Source: an uncultured Prevotella sp. (GTDB lineage Bacteria; Bacteroidota; Bacteroidia; Bacteroidales; Bacteroidaceae). Taken from it: a stretch of DNA of 64,000 nucleotides. The notes beneath the pieces are model-generated. The model was given only the letters and a program-made list of their open reading frames with translations. It had not been told where the DNA came from and did no database searches. The translations under genes and the position numbers were made by a program. The stretch spans positions 1 to 64,000 of the forward strand of contig OMZM01000010.1 in NCBI GenBank assembly GCA_900315545.1, in the 5' to 3' direction. Positions 1-9,502 of the stretch are shown piece by piece (the stretch's first letter is position 1; every line of letters starts with the position of its first letter).

Positions 1-241
1 GCGGAGTTAATTGTAAGACAGTGTTTTACGTGATTTGATTTAAGATTTATTTCGGTCTGTTTTGACCTAATTTAGTTGGTGAAGAATTCATGTGGAATGT
101 TCCATTTGCTGTTGTTATTAAACAATACATCCCTTTTTATTTATTATTAATGAAAAAATCGTTTCGTCATCCAACTCCTTATTGCCTTTAATATACTTAT
201 ATCACGTAAAATTTACGGCAATAGCCTTTAATATGTTAAAT

Positions 242-292
242 CATAGTAATTCCGTCGGCAATGCATACGCTTGGCTCGTCGGAATTACTATG
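242..292. terminator. Inverted repeat after EF-G paralogue
   Basis: A perfect 13-bp inverted repeat (CATAGTAATTCCG at 242-254, CGGAATTACTATG at 280-292) lies just past the stop of the minus-strand EF-G gene. On the plus strand it is followed by a T run, on the minus strand only by weakly T-rich sequence, so as terminator of the EF-G gene it is plausible rather than certain. In the rest of 1-301 I see no gene; a short hyphenated palindrome occurs around 205-217. Confidence 0.6.
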
Positions 293-301
293 TTTTTATA
301 T

Positions 302-2464
302 CTATTCGCCCTCAGCAGCAAGTTCAGCCTCATGCTCCTTGATGAGTTCTTGCTGTATGTCGTTAGGCACAAGTTCGTATCCAGAGAACTGTGTGCTGAA
401 CGATGCGCGTCCACCAGTAAGCGAACTGAGCGAGATAGAGTAGTTGGAGAGTTCCTTCAGAGGTATCTTTGCAGACAGTTTCTGGTATCCAGCCTCGCTG
501 TCCATACCCATTATGATGGCGCGGCGTCCCTGCAGGTCGCTCATAACGTCGCCCATGAAGTCTGCCGGAACGAGCACTTCGAGGTCGTAGATAGGTTCCA
601 GAATCTTTGGTCCTGCCTCTTTGAAGGCTGCCGAGAATGCGTTTCGTGCAGCCAGCATGAACGAAAGTTCGTTTGAGTCTACCGGGTGCATCTTACCGTC
701 GTATACAACTACGCGTACGTCGCGGGCATAGCTACCAGTCAGCGGTCCCTGCTCCATGCGTTCCATGACACCTTTCAGAATTGCCGGCATGAAGCGTGTA
801 TCAATAGCTCCACCAACTACAGAGTTGAGGAATACGAGCTTTCCGCCCCATTCGAGGTCTACTTCTTCGCGGCTCTTGATGTTCATCTTAAATTCCTGAC
901 CGTTGAATTTATATACCGTTGGGTCTGGCATTCCTTCTGTGTATGGCTCTACTATGAGGTGAACCTCACCGAACTGTCCTGCACCACCCGACTGCTTCTT
1001 GTGGCGATAGTCAGCGCGTGCGGTCTTAGTGATAGTCTCGCGGTAAGGTATCTTCGGCTCAAGATATTCCACCATTATCTTCTCATTGTTCTCCATACGC
1101 CATTTCAGTGTGCGCAGGTGGAATTCTCCCTGTCCGTGAACGATGGTCTGCTTCAGTTCCTTCGACAGTTCTACAACCCATGTCGGGTCTTCCTGGCGCA
1201 TGCGCTGCAGTGCAGCCATCATCTTTTCTGTGTCGCTTTCGTTCACTGCCTTGATAGCGCGTGAATACTTAGAGTTAGGATATTTGATGAAGTCGAACTT
1301 CCAGTCTATGTCTTTTCCGTTCAGCGTGTTGCCTGTCTTCACATCCTTCAGTTTCACCGTACAGCCTATATCGCCTGCATTGAGCTGGTCAACGGCTATG
1401 CGGTTTGCTCCTGCGCAGGCATAGAGCTGTCCGATGCGCTCCTTCGAGCCACGATCGGCATTAGTGAGGTCGTCGCCTGTCTTGAGACATCCGCTCATTA
1501 CTTTGAAGTATGATACTTCTCCGATGTGTGGCTCAAGACCAGTCTTGAAGAAGTAAACAGATGTCGGTCCGTTGGTGTCGACATTGATTTCTTCGCCTGC
1601 GACGTTCTTGAATTTTGGCATATCGTCTACGAACGGTACAACGTTGCCCAAGAATTCCATCAGTCGGCGCACACCCATGTCCTTGCCTGCACATACGCAG
1701 AATATTGGGTACATGCCTCTTGAGATAAGTCCCTTGCGGATACCTTCGCGCATTTCGTCTTCGCTCAGCTTGCCCTGCTCGAAGAACTTGTCCATCAGTC
1801 CCTCGTCGTTTTCTGCCGCAGCCTCGATGAGTGCGTTGTGCAGTTCGGTTGCCTTATCCATCTGGTCGGCAGGTATTTCTTCGATTATTGGTGCTCCGCC
1901 TTCCGGTTTCCATGAGTATTTCTTCATCAGCAGCACGTCAATCACTGCGTTGAAGTTTGCACCTGTAGCGATAGGATACTGTACCTGCACGCAGCGAGGT
2001 CCGAATATTTCCTTCAGGTTAGCTACTATTGAGTCGAAGTCGCAGTTGTCGCGGTCGAGCTGGTTAACGAGGAAGAGCACCGGTTTGTTCAGCTTTTCTG
2101 TATATCTGAACGCATTTTGTGTTCCCACTTCGGGTCCATACTGTCCGTTGATGAGCACAACAGCCTGGTCGGTTACGTTGAGTGCCGTGATGGCTCCGCC
2201 TACGAAGTCGTCGCTACCCGGACAGTCTATTATGTTCAGCTTCTTGTTATTCCACTCTGTATGGAAGACTGTTGGGAATACAGAGTATCCGTATTCCTGT
2301 TCCACTGGGAAATAGTCGCTTACTGTGTTCTTCTGTTCTACTGAGCCGCGACGCTTGATGACGCCGGCTTCAAACAACATACTTTCGGCAAGAGTTGTCT
2401 TGCCGCTACCCGCACTGCCGATGAGGGCAATGTTTTTGATTTCACTTGTCTGATAGACTTTCAT
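302..2464 (-). CDS. fusA2: EF-G paralogue (EF-G2 type) with altered GTPase motifs
   Basis: This 720-residue protein has the full EF-G architecture: a G domain, then domains II-V. The P-loop GSAGSGKT is at residues 16-23. The G domain departs from ordinary EF-G: switch II reads DCPGSDDF (residues 80-87), so Ser84 stands where translational GTPases carry the catalytic His of DTPGHVDF; the switch I RGITI motif is replaced by YGYSV; NKxD has become NQLD. Bacteroides encode a second EF-G, EF-G2, reported to support translocation without GTP hydrolysis and to be made during carbon limitation; the motif losses fit that group. The gene stands alone, divergent from hemW. Confidence is high for the family and good for the EF-G2 assignment. 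Confidence 0.88.
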   Translation of the reverse strand: MKVYQTSEIKNIALIGSAGSGKTTLAESMLFEAGVIKRRGSVEQKNTVSDYFPVEQEYGYSVFPTVFHTEWNNKKLNIIDCPGSDDFVGGAITALNVTDQAVVLINGQYGPEVGTQNAFRYTEKLNKPVLFLVNQLDRDNCDFDSIVANLKEIFGPRCVQVQYPIATGANFNAVIDVLLMKKYSWKPEGGAPIIEEIPADQMDKATELHNALIEAAAENDEGLMDKFFEQGKLSEDEMREGIRKGLISRGMYPIFCVCAGKDMGVRRLMEFLGNVVPFVDDMPKFKNVAGEEINVDTNGPTSVYFFKTGLEPHIGEVSYFKVMSGCLKTGDDLTNADRGSKERIGQLYACAGANRIAVDQLNAGDIGCTVKLKDVKTGNTLNGKDIDWKFDFIKYPNSKYSRAIKAVNESDTEKMMAALQRMRQEDPTWVVELSKELKQTIVHGQGEFHLRTLKWRMENNEKIMVEYLEPKIPYRETITKTARADYRHKKQSGGAGQFGEVHLIVEPYTEGMPDPTVYKFNGQEFKMNIKSREEVDLEWGGKLVFLNSVVGGAIDTRFMPAILKGVMERMEQGPLTGSYARDVRVVVYDGKMHPVDSNELSFMLAARNAFSAAFKEAGPKILEPIYDLEVLVPADFMGDVMSDLQGRRAIIMGMDSEAGYQKLSAKIPLKELSNYSISLSSLTGGRASFSTQFSGYELVPNDIQQELIKEHEAELAAEGE

Positions 2465-2515
2465 ATTTTGTTTGTTTTTTAATTGAATATTTTTGTTTTT
2501 CTACAATTACTGCCG

Positions 2516-2546
2516 TAAAGTTAGAGTTTTTTTATTAAACGACAAA
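2516..2546 (-). promoter_or_regulatory. Bacteroidetes-type promoter of EF-G paralogue
   Basis: Read on the minus strand, TTTG (complement of 2543-2546) is followed by exactly 19 bp and TAACTTTA (complement of 2516-2523), close to the Bacteroidetes housekeeping consensus TTTG-N19-TAnnTTTG. It lies about 50 bp upstream of the start codon. Confidence 0.6.
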
Positions 2547-2679
2547 AAAAAATAAACAAAAACTGCATTTCTTATGAAACATCTTTGTATTTTTGCTTTC
2601 TGAAACTACGATTTGCTTGTTTTTTGAGCAAAAATCGTGTTATTTGTTACTTTCAAGTTATAACTTTTAATATTCTCTT

Positions 2680-3849
2680 ATGGCTGGTTTATATGTTCAT
2701 GTTCCTTTCTGCAGGTCGCGATGTGTGTATTGCGGATTCTATTCCACTACCCTTAATTCGCTGCACGACCGATATATAGAGGCTCTCGGGCAGGAGATGT
2801 CGCTCAGGAGGAATTATCTTGGCGAGCCCATACAGACCATATATATTGGCGGCGGCACACCGTCGACATTGTCTGACGACGCGTTGCAGCGCCTGTTTGC
2901 ACTCATCAGGCAGTTCGTGGCGCGACAGAATGGCTACAAGGGCATGCTTGCGGGCGAGGAGGCTGATGTGTTCAGCGGCTTGGAGGTTACTGTGGAATGC
3001 AATCCCGACGACATTACGCCCGAAAAGGCAGCCTGTCTGAGACGGCTGGGAGTAAACCGCGTAAGCATGGGCATCCAGACTTTCGACGACGGGCGGCTGC
3101 GGTTCATTCGCCGACGGCATACAGCCAGGCAGGCTCGCGAGGCTTTCAGATGTTTGCGCGAACATGGATTCGGCAACATAAGCATCGACCTTATGTTTGG
3201 TTTTCCCAACGAAACGGCTGACGATTGGCAGCGCGACATAGAGGAGGCTCTGCTGCTCGAGCCCGAGCACATATCGGCTTACAGCCTTATGATAGAGGAA
3301 GGCACGCCGCTGAAGGCTATGGCTGACGAGGGAAAGATAGAGGAAACCGATGAGGAGACGAGCCGTGCGATGTTTGAAACACTATGCACGCTGATGACCA
3401 GCGCCGGCTACGAGCATTATGAGATAAGCAACTTTGCGCGGCAGGGCTTCCGCTCGCGGCACAACAGCAGCTACTGGAGAGCCGTGCCGTACATTGGTCT
3501 GGGGGCGGCGGCTCACTCGTATGACGGAACGTCGAGGCAGTGGAACGTGGACAATATAGATGACTATATTAATATAATAGGTATAGGTAAGGTTCCGTGC
3601 GAGCGCGAGCTACTGGACACGCCGACGCAGTATAACGACCTGATGACTACCGCCATGCGCACGAAGGAGGGCGTTTCGCTGGAATACATAGAGCAGAAAC
3701 TCGGCAAAAAGTATCTCGAATACATAATGAAAGAGGCTGAAAAGTTTATAGACAAAGGCTTGCTGACGCTGTCAGACAACCGACTGAGCCTGTCGCACGA
3801 GGGCATTTTCATAAGCGACAGCATCATCTCCGAACTGATTTATGCATGA
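2680..3849 (+). CDS. hemW: Radical SAM heme chaperone HemW
   Basis: This 389-residue radical SAM protein has the cluster motif CxxxCxxC at Cys11, Cys15 and Cys18 inside VHVPFCRSRCVYC, followed by Gly-Phe. It lacks the fourth nearby cysteine of true HemN (CxxxCxxCxC), which places it with HemW, a heme-binding chaperone often mis-annotated as coproporphyrinogen III oxidase. A GGGTPS motif follows at about residue 57, and the C-terminal HemN-type wing (about 300-389) is present. Length is normal for HemW. The start follows an AT-rich leader and gives the expected N-terminus. Confidence 0.9.
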   Translation: MAGLYVHVPFCRSRCVYCGFYSTTLNSLHDRYIEALGQEMSLRRNYLGEPIQTIYIGGGTPSTLSDDALQRLFALIRQFVARQNGYKGMLAGEEADVFSGLEVTVECNPDDITPEKAACLRRLGVNRVSMGIQTFDDGRLRFIRRRHTARQAREAFRCLREHGFGNISIDLMFGFPNETADDWQRDIEEALLLEPEHISAYSLMIEEGTPLKAMADEGKIEETDEETSRAMFETLCTLMTSAGYEHYEISNFARQGFRSRHNSSYWRAVPYIGLGAAAHSYDGTSRQWNVDNIDDYINIIGIGKVPCERELLDTPTQYNDLMTTAMRTKEGVSLEYIEQKLGKKYLEYIMKEAEKFIDKGLLTLSDNRLSLSHEGIFISDSIISELIYA

Positions 3850-3880
3850 CACAGGGAAACGCTTGGTTTCTAATCAGTTT

Positions 3881-3968
3881 TTACAGGTGCTCTGTAATCC
3901 TTTTACAGACTATCTGTAACAGTATTACAAGGTATCTGTAATATCATTACAACTTACTTGTAATTTTG
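3881..3968. repeat. 22-bp phased array A (TTACA-N7-TGTAA)
   Basis: Four units start exactly 22 bp apart at 3881, 3903, 3925 and 3947. Each is TTACA, 7 bp, TGTAA or a one-base variant, then a 5-bp linker. It sits between the convergent hemW and MBL genes. The same unit design recurs at 35303 and 54261 and, with other half-sites, at 9944 and 24463. Not a CRISPR: there are no long unique spacers. Confidence 0.85.
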
Positions 3969-3982
3969 GCACGCAAAAGGCT
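3967..3982 (+). promoter_or_regulatory. Possible degenerate sigma-54 site abutting array A
   Basis: TGGCACGC is followed by AAAAGGCT, keeping the invariant GG (3968-3969) and GC (3980-3981) ten bases apart, but the -12 region lacks TTGC. No plus-strand gene follows, and the site directly abuts the array instead of lying 100 bp or more away. It may be a decayed element or chance. Confidence 0.3.
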
Positions 3983-4067
3983 TCGCTCCACAAAGGCGCA
4001 GATATCAGTATTTAAAAGGGTTTCAAAAGATTTTTGGAACACGGCAGAATAGTCTGTCGGCGGTACG

Positions 4068-4874
4068 TCAGCAGTCTATTACAAGTCCGTCGTAAGCCAG
4101 CGACACGCCATCGGTAAGACGGTCGGCAGACTGTGCATGGAAGCCTATGTCGTGGCTCAGGTGGATGAGAAACGTGCGTCGGGCGTTGATGCTCTTGGCA
4201 AACGCGCAAGCCTCTTCGGCTGTCTGGTGGGAATGGTGGGTAGCCTTGAAGCGCAGTCCGTTGACTATCAGCGTGTCGGCATGACGTATATATGGCAGTT
4301 CGCTGTCGGCAATGGTCTTCATGTCGGTTATGTAGACCAGGCGCGGCGGACAGTCGTCGGCACAACGGTGGCTGTCGTCGGTAAGTTCAGCGAATGTGTA
4401 GCCGAGAATGGGCATCTTGCCGTGCATCACCTCAATGGGCGTAACAATCAGGTCGCCGATGACGATTTGCCTGTGCGGCGCTGCCGTATGCAACTGCAAC
4501 AGAGGCACGCCGGGATACAAATTCTGGGCAAAGCAGTAAGGCATGGTTTGCCGCAGACCGTCAGCCGTGGCACGGTTGGCATAGATATTTATTTCTCCGA
4601 AGATGCAGAAAGGGCGCAGGTCGTCTATGCCACCGACGTGGTCGTAGTGTATGTGTGTCAGCAGTACGGCGTCGAAAGGCTTGAACGGCAACGGCATCAG
4701 TTGCTGTCTGATGTCGGGACCGCAGTCTATGAGTATGCGCGTGGTTGATGTTTCGACGAGAGCAACACTGCGCAGGCGCTTGTCGCGGACATCGCTGCTG
4801 CGGCAAACCTTGCACTGGCACCCCAGCGAGGGGACGCCACCGGAAGTGCCTGTTCCTAAGAATGTTACCCTCAT
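4068..4874 (-). CDS. MBL-fold metallo-hydrolase (PhnP/RNase Z-like)
   Basis: A 268-residue beta-lactamase-fold hydrolase. The metal-binding HxHxDH motif is THIHYDHVGG (His74, His76, Asp78, His79); the N-terminal LGTGTSGGVPSLGC and its Cys pairs resemble PhnP-type phosphodiesterases. Further histidines of the fold occur near 153 and in the HLSHD region at the C-terminus. It starts 14 bp downstream of the murB stop, so the two are likely co-transcribed. The substrate cannot be named from sequence. Confidence 0.85.
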   Translation of the reverse strand: MRVTFLGTGTSGGVPSLGCQCKVCRSSDVRDKRLRSVALVETSTTRILIDCGPDIRQQLMPLPFKPFDAVLLTHIHYDHVGGIDDLRPFCIFGEINIYANRATADGLRQTMPYCFAQNLYPGVPLLQLHTAAPHRQIVIGDLIVTPIEVMHGKMPILGYTFAELTDDSHRCADDCPPRLVYITDMKTIADSELPYIRHADTLIVNGLRFKATHHSHQTAEEACAFAKSINARRTFLIHLSHDIGFHAQSADRLTDGVSLAYDGLVIDC

Positions 4875-4887
4875 ATCGCTAATGTGT

Positions 4888-5910
4888 TTATACGATGTTG
4901 ACTTCCGGCTTTATCGTAATGCCGAACTTGCGTTCGACGTCGGCACATATCATGTTGCACAGGCTAAGGATTTCGTTTCCCGTAGCCCCTCCCCGATTGA
5001 CGAGAACGAGAGCCTGACGGGCGTGAACTCCTGCCCTGCCGACGGTCTTGCCTTTCCATCCGCACTGCTCAATGAGCCATCCGGCTGGAATTTTTACGCT
5101 CTCCGGCGATATAATATAATAAGGTATGTCGCTCCATTGCTCCTGCAACTGACGGAACTTGTCGGCACTTACCACCGGATTGACAAAGAAACTGCCTGCA
5201 TTTCCCTCTACGGCAGTGTCGGGCAACTTGTCTTTCCTAATCCTTATAATTACGTCGCGCAACTGTCGGGCTGTAGGCTCGGCAATGCCGTCGGCATCCA
5301 GTTCTGCTCGAATCTGCCCGTAGTCAACCTTCGGGAGGAACTGCCTCGACAGCCTGTAAGTAACGTGCGTGATGAGGAAACGCCCGCGCCAGTCGTTCTT
5401 GAAACGGCTCTCGCGATAGCCATAGTTGCACTCCGATGCAGCTATGACAACACTCTTGCACGTCTGAAGGTCGACAGCCTCTATACTGTCGACAATATCT
5501 TTTATCTCCACTCCGTAGGCACCAATGTTCTGAACGGCAGATGCGCCGACGTCGCCGGGTATGAGCGACAGGTTTTCCGCACCGAAAAAGCCATTGGAAA
5601 CACAGTATTCCACTACGTCGTCCCACTTCTCGCCACTGCCGCAGCGCAGCAATACAGTGTCGTCAGACGACTTTTCTTCAATTGGATGCATGCCCTTGAC
5701 GGCAGAACGCACAACCGTCGACGGATAGTCGCGCGTCAGCAGAAGGTTGCTTCCGCCACCAATGATAAGCAGAGGGCGGTCTTCGTCGGTCAGGCTTACT
5801 GCTATCTGCATTGCCTCGTCGGCTGTCTCATATTCCAGAAAACGCCTGCACCGCGCATCAATGTTGAACGTATTATGCTTCAACAGGCTGTAGTTGCTGA
5901 TGGATTTCAT
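4888..5910 (-). CDS. murB: UDP-N-acetylenolpyruvoylglucosamine reductase MurB
   Basis: A 340-residue FAD enzyme of cytoplasmic peptidoglycan precursor synthesis that reduces UDP-GlcNAc-enolpyruvate to UDP-MurNAc. The N-terminus HNTFNIDA, the FAD-binding GGGSNLLLT (about 51-59), the YGYRESRFK loop typical of type I MurB (about 170-178) and the catalytic GNAGSFFVNP (about 240) are all present. Length fits the long E. coli-like class. It probably heads a two-gene unit with the MBL hydrolase. Confidence 0.93.
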   Translation of the reverse strand: MKSISNYSLLKHNTFNIDARCRRFLEYETADEAMQIAVSLTDEDRPLLIIGGGSNLLLTRDYPSTVVRSAVKGMHPIEEKSSDDTVLLRCGSGEKWDDVVEYCVSNGFFGAENLSLIPGDVGASAVQNIGAYGVEIKDIVDSIEAVDLQTCKSVVIAASECNYGYRESRFKNDWRGRFLITHVTYRLSRQFLPKVDYGQIRAELDADGIAEPTARQLRDVIIRIRKDKLPDTAVEGNAGSFFVNPVVSADKFRQLQEQWSDIPYYIISPESVKIPAGWLIEQCGWKGKTVGRAGVHARQALVLVNRGGATGNEILSLCNMICADVERKFGITIKPEVNIV

Positions 5911-5981
5911 ATATGTGAACTAAGATTTAACACTGTTTTCCTGCATCACCTGCCTTCGTTCGCACTGTCTGGAAATGCCGC

Positions 5982-6833
5982 TTAGTTTATAAACTGCACC
6001 AGTTTCCACCCGCCAGACATCTTCTTGAACGTCAGCTGAGTCTCCAGTCCGTTGGCAATACCGCGAATTACAAACACGCACTCATTGCCACCCTTGTGCC
6101 GCTGACCATAGTTGATGTTGTAGATAAATCCCTTCGGCAGTATCTGCGGCTTGTAGTCGACCCACTGTTCTGGATAAATGTCGCCCGTCATCATCTTGAA
6201 ATCGTCGTCGGGATCGGGCACTGTCATCTTCACAGGCTCGTGAAGGCTCTTCAACTGGTAAGCCTCGTCGCGCGAAAAACGATCGTAGAACTGCAGGAAA
6301 GAGGCATTATGGCTCTTCTGCAAGGCGATGGTTTCTATCTCAGTGAGCATCCACGCGCCGCGAATACGGTGGAACTTATACTGCTCTATCTTCTTCTTGC
6401 TCAAATAAATCTTCTCTACTGTGGCATCCTTGACCGATGTATCTTTCACCACGTCAAGCTGTTTTACATTGTCGAACAACAGCGTGTAGTATCCCTGACG
6501 CATGAAGAAATGGTCGTTTTTCCACTCGTTCTTCTGCATCTGGCTTACCTTTCCGTCTGTCACGACGCGCAACGGGAACTTCACTCGTTCAAGCTGCAAC
6601 TTGCGGTTAGCCACAAAATTGAAAAAGAAATCGTCGAAAAGGGCATCTGCTGCCTTAGGCATTGGGGTCTCAGATATTATCGAGTCGATGGAGTCGACGT
6701 CTGCACTGTCGCTGGCAAGACTGTCAACCGACAAGCTGTCGGGGGCTGCTTCGGGCTTGCTGTCGCTGCAACCACTACTTACGAAACCCATAAACACTAT
6801 GCAGAAAACTACTGCAAAGAAACTTTTTCTCAT
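5982..6833 (-). CDS. DUF4348-family lipoprotein
   Basis: A 283-residue predicted lipoprotein: basic N-terminus, hydrophobic stretch and lipobox ending in Cys22 (FVSSGC), then a Ser/Asp-rich linker to about residue 60. The globular part begins LFDDFFFNF and LQLERVKFP, as in Bacteroidales DUF4348 proteins. The function of the family is not known to me. The gene ends about 70 bp upstream of murB in the same direction. Confidence 0.75.
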   Translation of the reverse strand: MRKSFFAVVFCIVFMGFVSSGCSDSKPEAAPDSLSVDSLASDSADVDSIDSIISETPMPKAADALFDDFFFNFVANRKLQLERVKFPLRVVTDGKVSQMQKNEWKNDHFFMRQGYYTLLFDNVKQLDVVKDTSVKDATVEKIYLSKKKIEQYKFHRIRGAWMLTEIETIALQKSHNASFLQFYDRFSRDEAYQLKSLHEPVKMTVPDPDDDFKMMTGDIYPEQWVDYKPQILPKGFIYNINYGQRHKGGNECVFVIRGIANGLETQLTFKKMSGGWKLVQFIN

Positions 6834-6903
6834 TTATTTGAACACGTTTTACTTAATTATTACTCTCAAATTTGTGCAAAATTACAACTTTATTTCAATA
6901 TAA

Positions 6904-6934
6904 TTCGGTTTTTCATAATAAAATATTAACTTTG
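6904..6934 (+). promoter_or_regulatory. Bacteroidetes-type promoter of pheS
   Basis: TTCG at 6904-6907 is separated by 19 bp from TAACTTTG at 6927-6934, which matches the -7 consensus TAnnTTTG. The pheS start is 87 bp further on. Confidence 0.55.
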
Positions 6935-7021
6935 CAGAAAAATAATTATAAACATACTTCCCTGAGTGTCTGAAATCATGGCAAATATGCTCTGGGAACA
7001 ATATAAAACAACACTTAACAG

Positions 7022-8059
7022 ATGATACTCGAAAAAATAGAAAAACTTCTCAAAGAAGTGAGCCAGCTGACAGCTGAAAACGCGGAGGAAGTGGAAGCCC
7101 TGCGAATTAAATATCTCAGCAAGAAGGGCGAGATAGCCGACCTGATGAACGATTTCCGCAACGTCGCAGCCGACCAGAAAAAGGTTGTCGGCATGAAGGT
7201 AAACGAACTGAAACAGACGGCTATGGAGCACATCAACGCCTTGCGCGAGCAGTTGCAGACATGCGAGACAGCAGACGACGACATCGACCTGACGCGCACT
7301 GCATATCCAATAAAGCTGGGTACGCGTCATCCGCTGACTATCGTGAAGAACGAGATTATAGACATTTTCTCACGCATGGGCTTTGTCTTGGCTGACGGAC
7401 CGGAGGTGGAGGACGACATGCACGTGTTTACCAAGATGAACTTTGCTGCCGACCATCCGGCTCGCGACATGCAGGACACATTCTTCGTAAGCCAGCATCC
7501 GAACGACGGTACCAAGAATATTCTGCTGCGTTCGCATACGTCGAGCGTTCAGGCTCGCGTCATGGAGCACTCGCAGCCGCCAATACGCATCATCTGTCCT
7601 GGCCGCGTCTACCGCAACGAGGCGATAACGGCACGCGCACACTGTTTCTTCCATCAGGTGGAAGGTCTTTACATCGACAAGAACGTGTCGTTTACCGACC
7701 TGAAGCAGGTGCTGCTGACATTCTCTCGCGAGATGTTTGGTGCCGACACCAAGATACGCTTGCGCCCAAGCTACTTCCCGTTCACGGAGCCAAGTGCCGA
7801 GATGGACATTTCGTGCCATATCTGTGGTGGCGAAGGATGCGGTTTCTGCAAGCACACGGGATGGGTAGAGATACTCGGTTGCGGCATGGTAGACCCTAAC
7901 GTTCTCGAGCTTTGCGGCATCGACAGCAAGGTTTACAGCGGCTACGCATTCGGCATGGGCGTGGAGAGAATTACCAACCTGAAATATCAGGTGTCAGACC
8001 TGCGCCTGTTCTCAGAGAACGACGTGCGTTTCCTGCGCGAGTTTGAATCAGCAAACTAA
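7022..8059 (+). CDS. pheS: Phenylalanine-tRNA ligase alpha subunit
   Basis: A 345-residue class II aminoacyl-tRNA synthetase subunit. Residues about 1-90 form the N-terminal coiled coil that binds tRNA-Phe. The catalytic core has motif 2 (GRVYRNEAITARAHCFFHQV, about 197-216) and motif 3 near the C-terminus (GMGVERI). A Cys-rich CHICGGEGCGFCKHTGW segment precedes motif 3, as is common in the family. The beta subunit is not adjacent. Confidence 0.96.
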   Translation: MILEKIEKLLKEVSQLTAENAEEVEALRIKYLSKKGEIADLMNDFRNVAADQKKVVGMKVNELKQTAMEHINALREQLQTCETADDDIDLTRTAYPIKLGTRHPLTIVKNEIIDIFSRMGFVLADGPEVEDDMHVFTKMNFAADHPARDMQDTFFVSQHPNDGTKNILLRSHTSSVQARVMEHSQPPIRIICPGRVYRNEAITARAHCFFHQVEGLYIDKNVSFTDLKQVLLTFSREMFGADTKIRLRPSYFPFTEPSAEMDISCHICGGEGCGFCKHTGWVEILGCGMVDPNVLELCGIDSKVYSGYAFGMGVERITNLKYQVSDLRLFSENDVRFLREFESAN

Positions 8060-8095
8060 TACATTAATTAATAAACAGACTTAATATTCCACATC

Positions 8096-9409
8096 ATGAA
8101 ACGAATTGTTTGCGCTATAATGACAGTCTTACTGTGTGCCGCAACCATGAGCGCACAGGGCAGCTACAAGCCTACGCCTGAGATAATAAAAGCCCAGAAG
8201 GAATTTCAGGACAAGAAGTTCGGCATATTCATACACTGGGGCATATACTCCATGCTGGGGCAAGGCGAATGGGTAATGCAGAACCGCAACATCGACTATC
8301 GCGAGTATCAGAAACTTGCGTCGGGCTTCTATCCGTCGCTGTTCGATGCCGACGAATGGGTAGAGGCTATAAAGTCGTCTGGCGCAAAGTATATCACGAT
8401 AACCTCGCGACACCACGACGGATTCTCGATGTGGAACACCGGACAGTCAGACTATAACATCGTGAAAGCCACGCCGTTCAAGTGCGACGTGCTGCGTGAG
8501 CTTGCCGATGCGTGCGAACGTGCCGACTTGGGGCTGCATTTCTACTATTCGCACCTTGACTGGGGACGCCCTGACTATCCCATAGGCCGCACCGGACGAG
8601 GCACACACCGCCCTACCGACCAGATGAACTGGCAGCATTACCGCGCATTCATGGATGCTCAGCTGACCGAACTGCTGACAGGCTACGGCAAGATTGGCGC
8701 TATATGGTTTGACGGTGTATGGGACCACGAAGAGGATGCCACGCCTTTCGACTGGCAACTGTCGTCGCAATACGAACTGATACATAAGTTGCAGCCTTCG
8801 TGTCTTGTAGCCAACAACCACCACCTGCCTCCATTCGAGGGCGAGGACGTGCAGATTTTCGAGCGCGACCTGCCTGGCGAGAACAAGGCAGGCTATTCCG
8901 GCGAGAACGGCATAAGCTCTCTCCCACTCGAAACATGCGAGACCATGAGCCGTGCATGGGGCTACAACATCACCGACAGCGTGTTTAAGTCTACGCGCCA
9001 ACTCATACATTTGCTCGTCAGAGCTGCTGGACGCAATGCCAACCTTCTGCTTAACGTGGCGCCGCAACCTAACGGAAAACTGCCTGAAGTGGCTGTACAG
9101 AGACTGCATGAAATGGGTGAATGGTTGAAGACCTACGGCGAAACGATATACGAGACACGCGGCGGCTTCGTCGCGCCTCACGACTGGGGAGTAACTACGC
9201 AGAAGGGAAACCGCCTGTTTGTGCATGTTCTCAACTGTGCCGACCGCGCCCTGTTCGTTCCGACAGGCAACCGCGCGATAAAGTCAGCACGTCTGTTCAG
9301 CAACGGCAAGAGCGTGAAATTCACGAAGTCGGAGGCTGGAATAACGCTTCTGTTCGACACCGTTCCGACCGACATCGACTATGTCGTGGAACTAACAATG
9401 AAACAGTAG
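8096..9409 (+). CDS. GH29 alpha-L-fucosidase, secreted
   Basis: A 437-residue glycoside hydrolase with a signal peptide ending at about residue 20 (ATMSAQG). The N-terminal FGIFIHWGIYSMLGQGEWV and SRHHDGFSMW are typical of GH29. IGAIWFDGVWD (about residue 200) contains the Asp expected to be the nucleophile. The C-terminal part (about 350-437) looks like the beta-sandwich. It probably releases fucose from host or plant glycans in the periplasm or at the surface. It is 36 bp downstream of pheS, so some read-through transcription is likely, but a functional link is not. Confidence 0.9.
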   Translation: MKRIVCAIMTVLLCAATMSAQGSYKPTPEIIKAQKEFQDKKFGIFIHWGIYSMLGQGEWVMQNRNIDYREYQKLASGFYPSLFDADEWVEAIKSSGAKYITITSRHHDGFSMWNTGQSDYNIVKATPFKCDVLRELADACERADLGLHFYYSHLDWGRPDYPIGRTGRGTHRPTDQMNWQHYRAFMDAQLTELLTGYGKIGAIWFDGVWDHEEDATPFDWQLSSQYELIHKLQPSCLVANNHHLPPFEGEDVQIFERDLPGENKAGYSGENGISSLPLETCETMSRAWGYNITDSVFKSTRQLIHLLVRAAGRNANLLLNVAPQPNGKLPEVAVQRLHEMGEWLKTYGETIYETRGGFVAPHDWGVTTQKGNRLFVHVLNCADRALFVPTGNRAIKSARLFSNGKSVKFTKSEAGITLLFDTVPTDIDYVVELTMKQ

Positions 9410-9502
9410 AAAGCGCGGGCATGCCTACTGCGCTGCCACAATGTCAACTGAAATAATGGCAGTGTCGCGGGTTTTCGGAATATTTTAAATAGGAATAAAA
9501 AG

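Noticed and set aside
8447-9226. 259-codon frame antisense to the fucosidase
   Set aside because: It is a shadow of the plus-strand gene, which has clear family motifs; the antisense frame has none.
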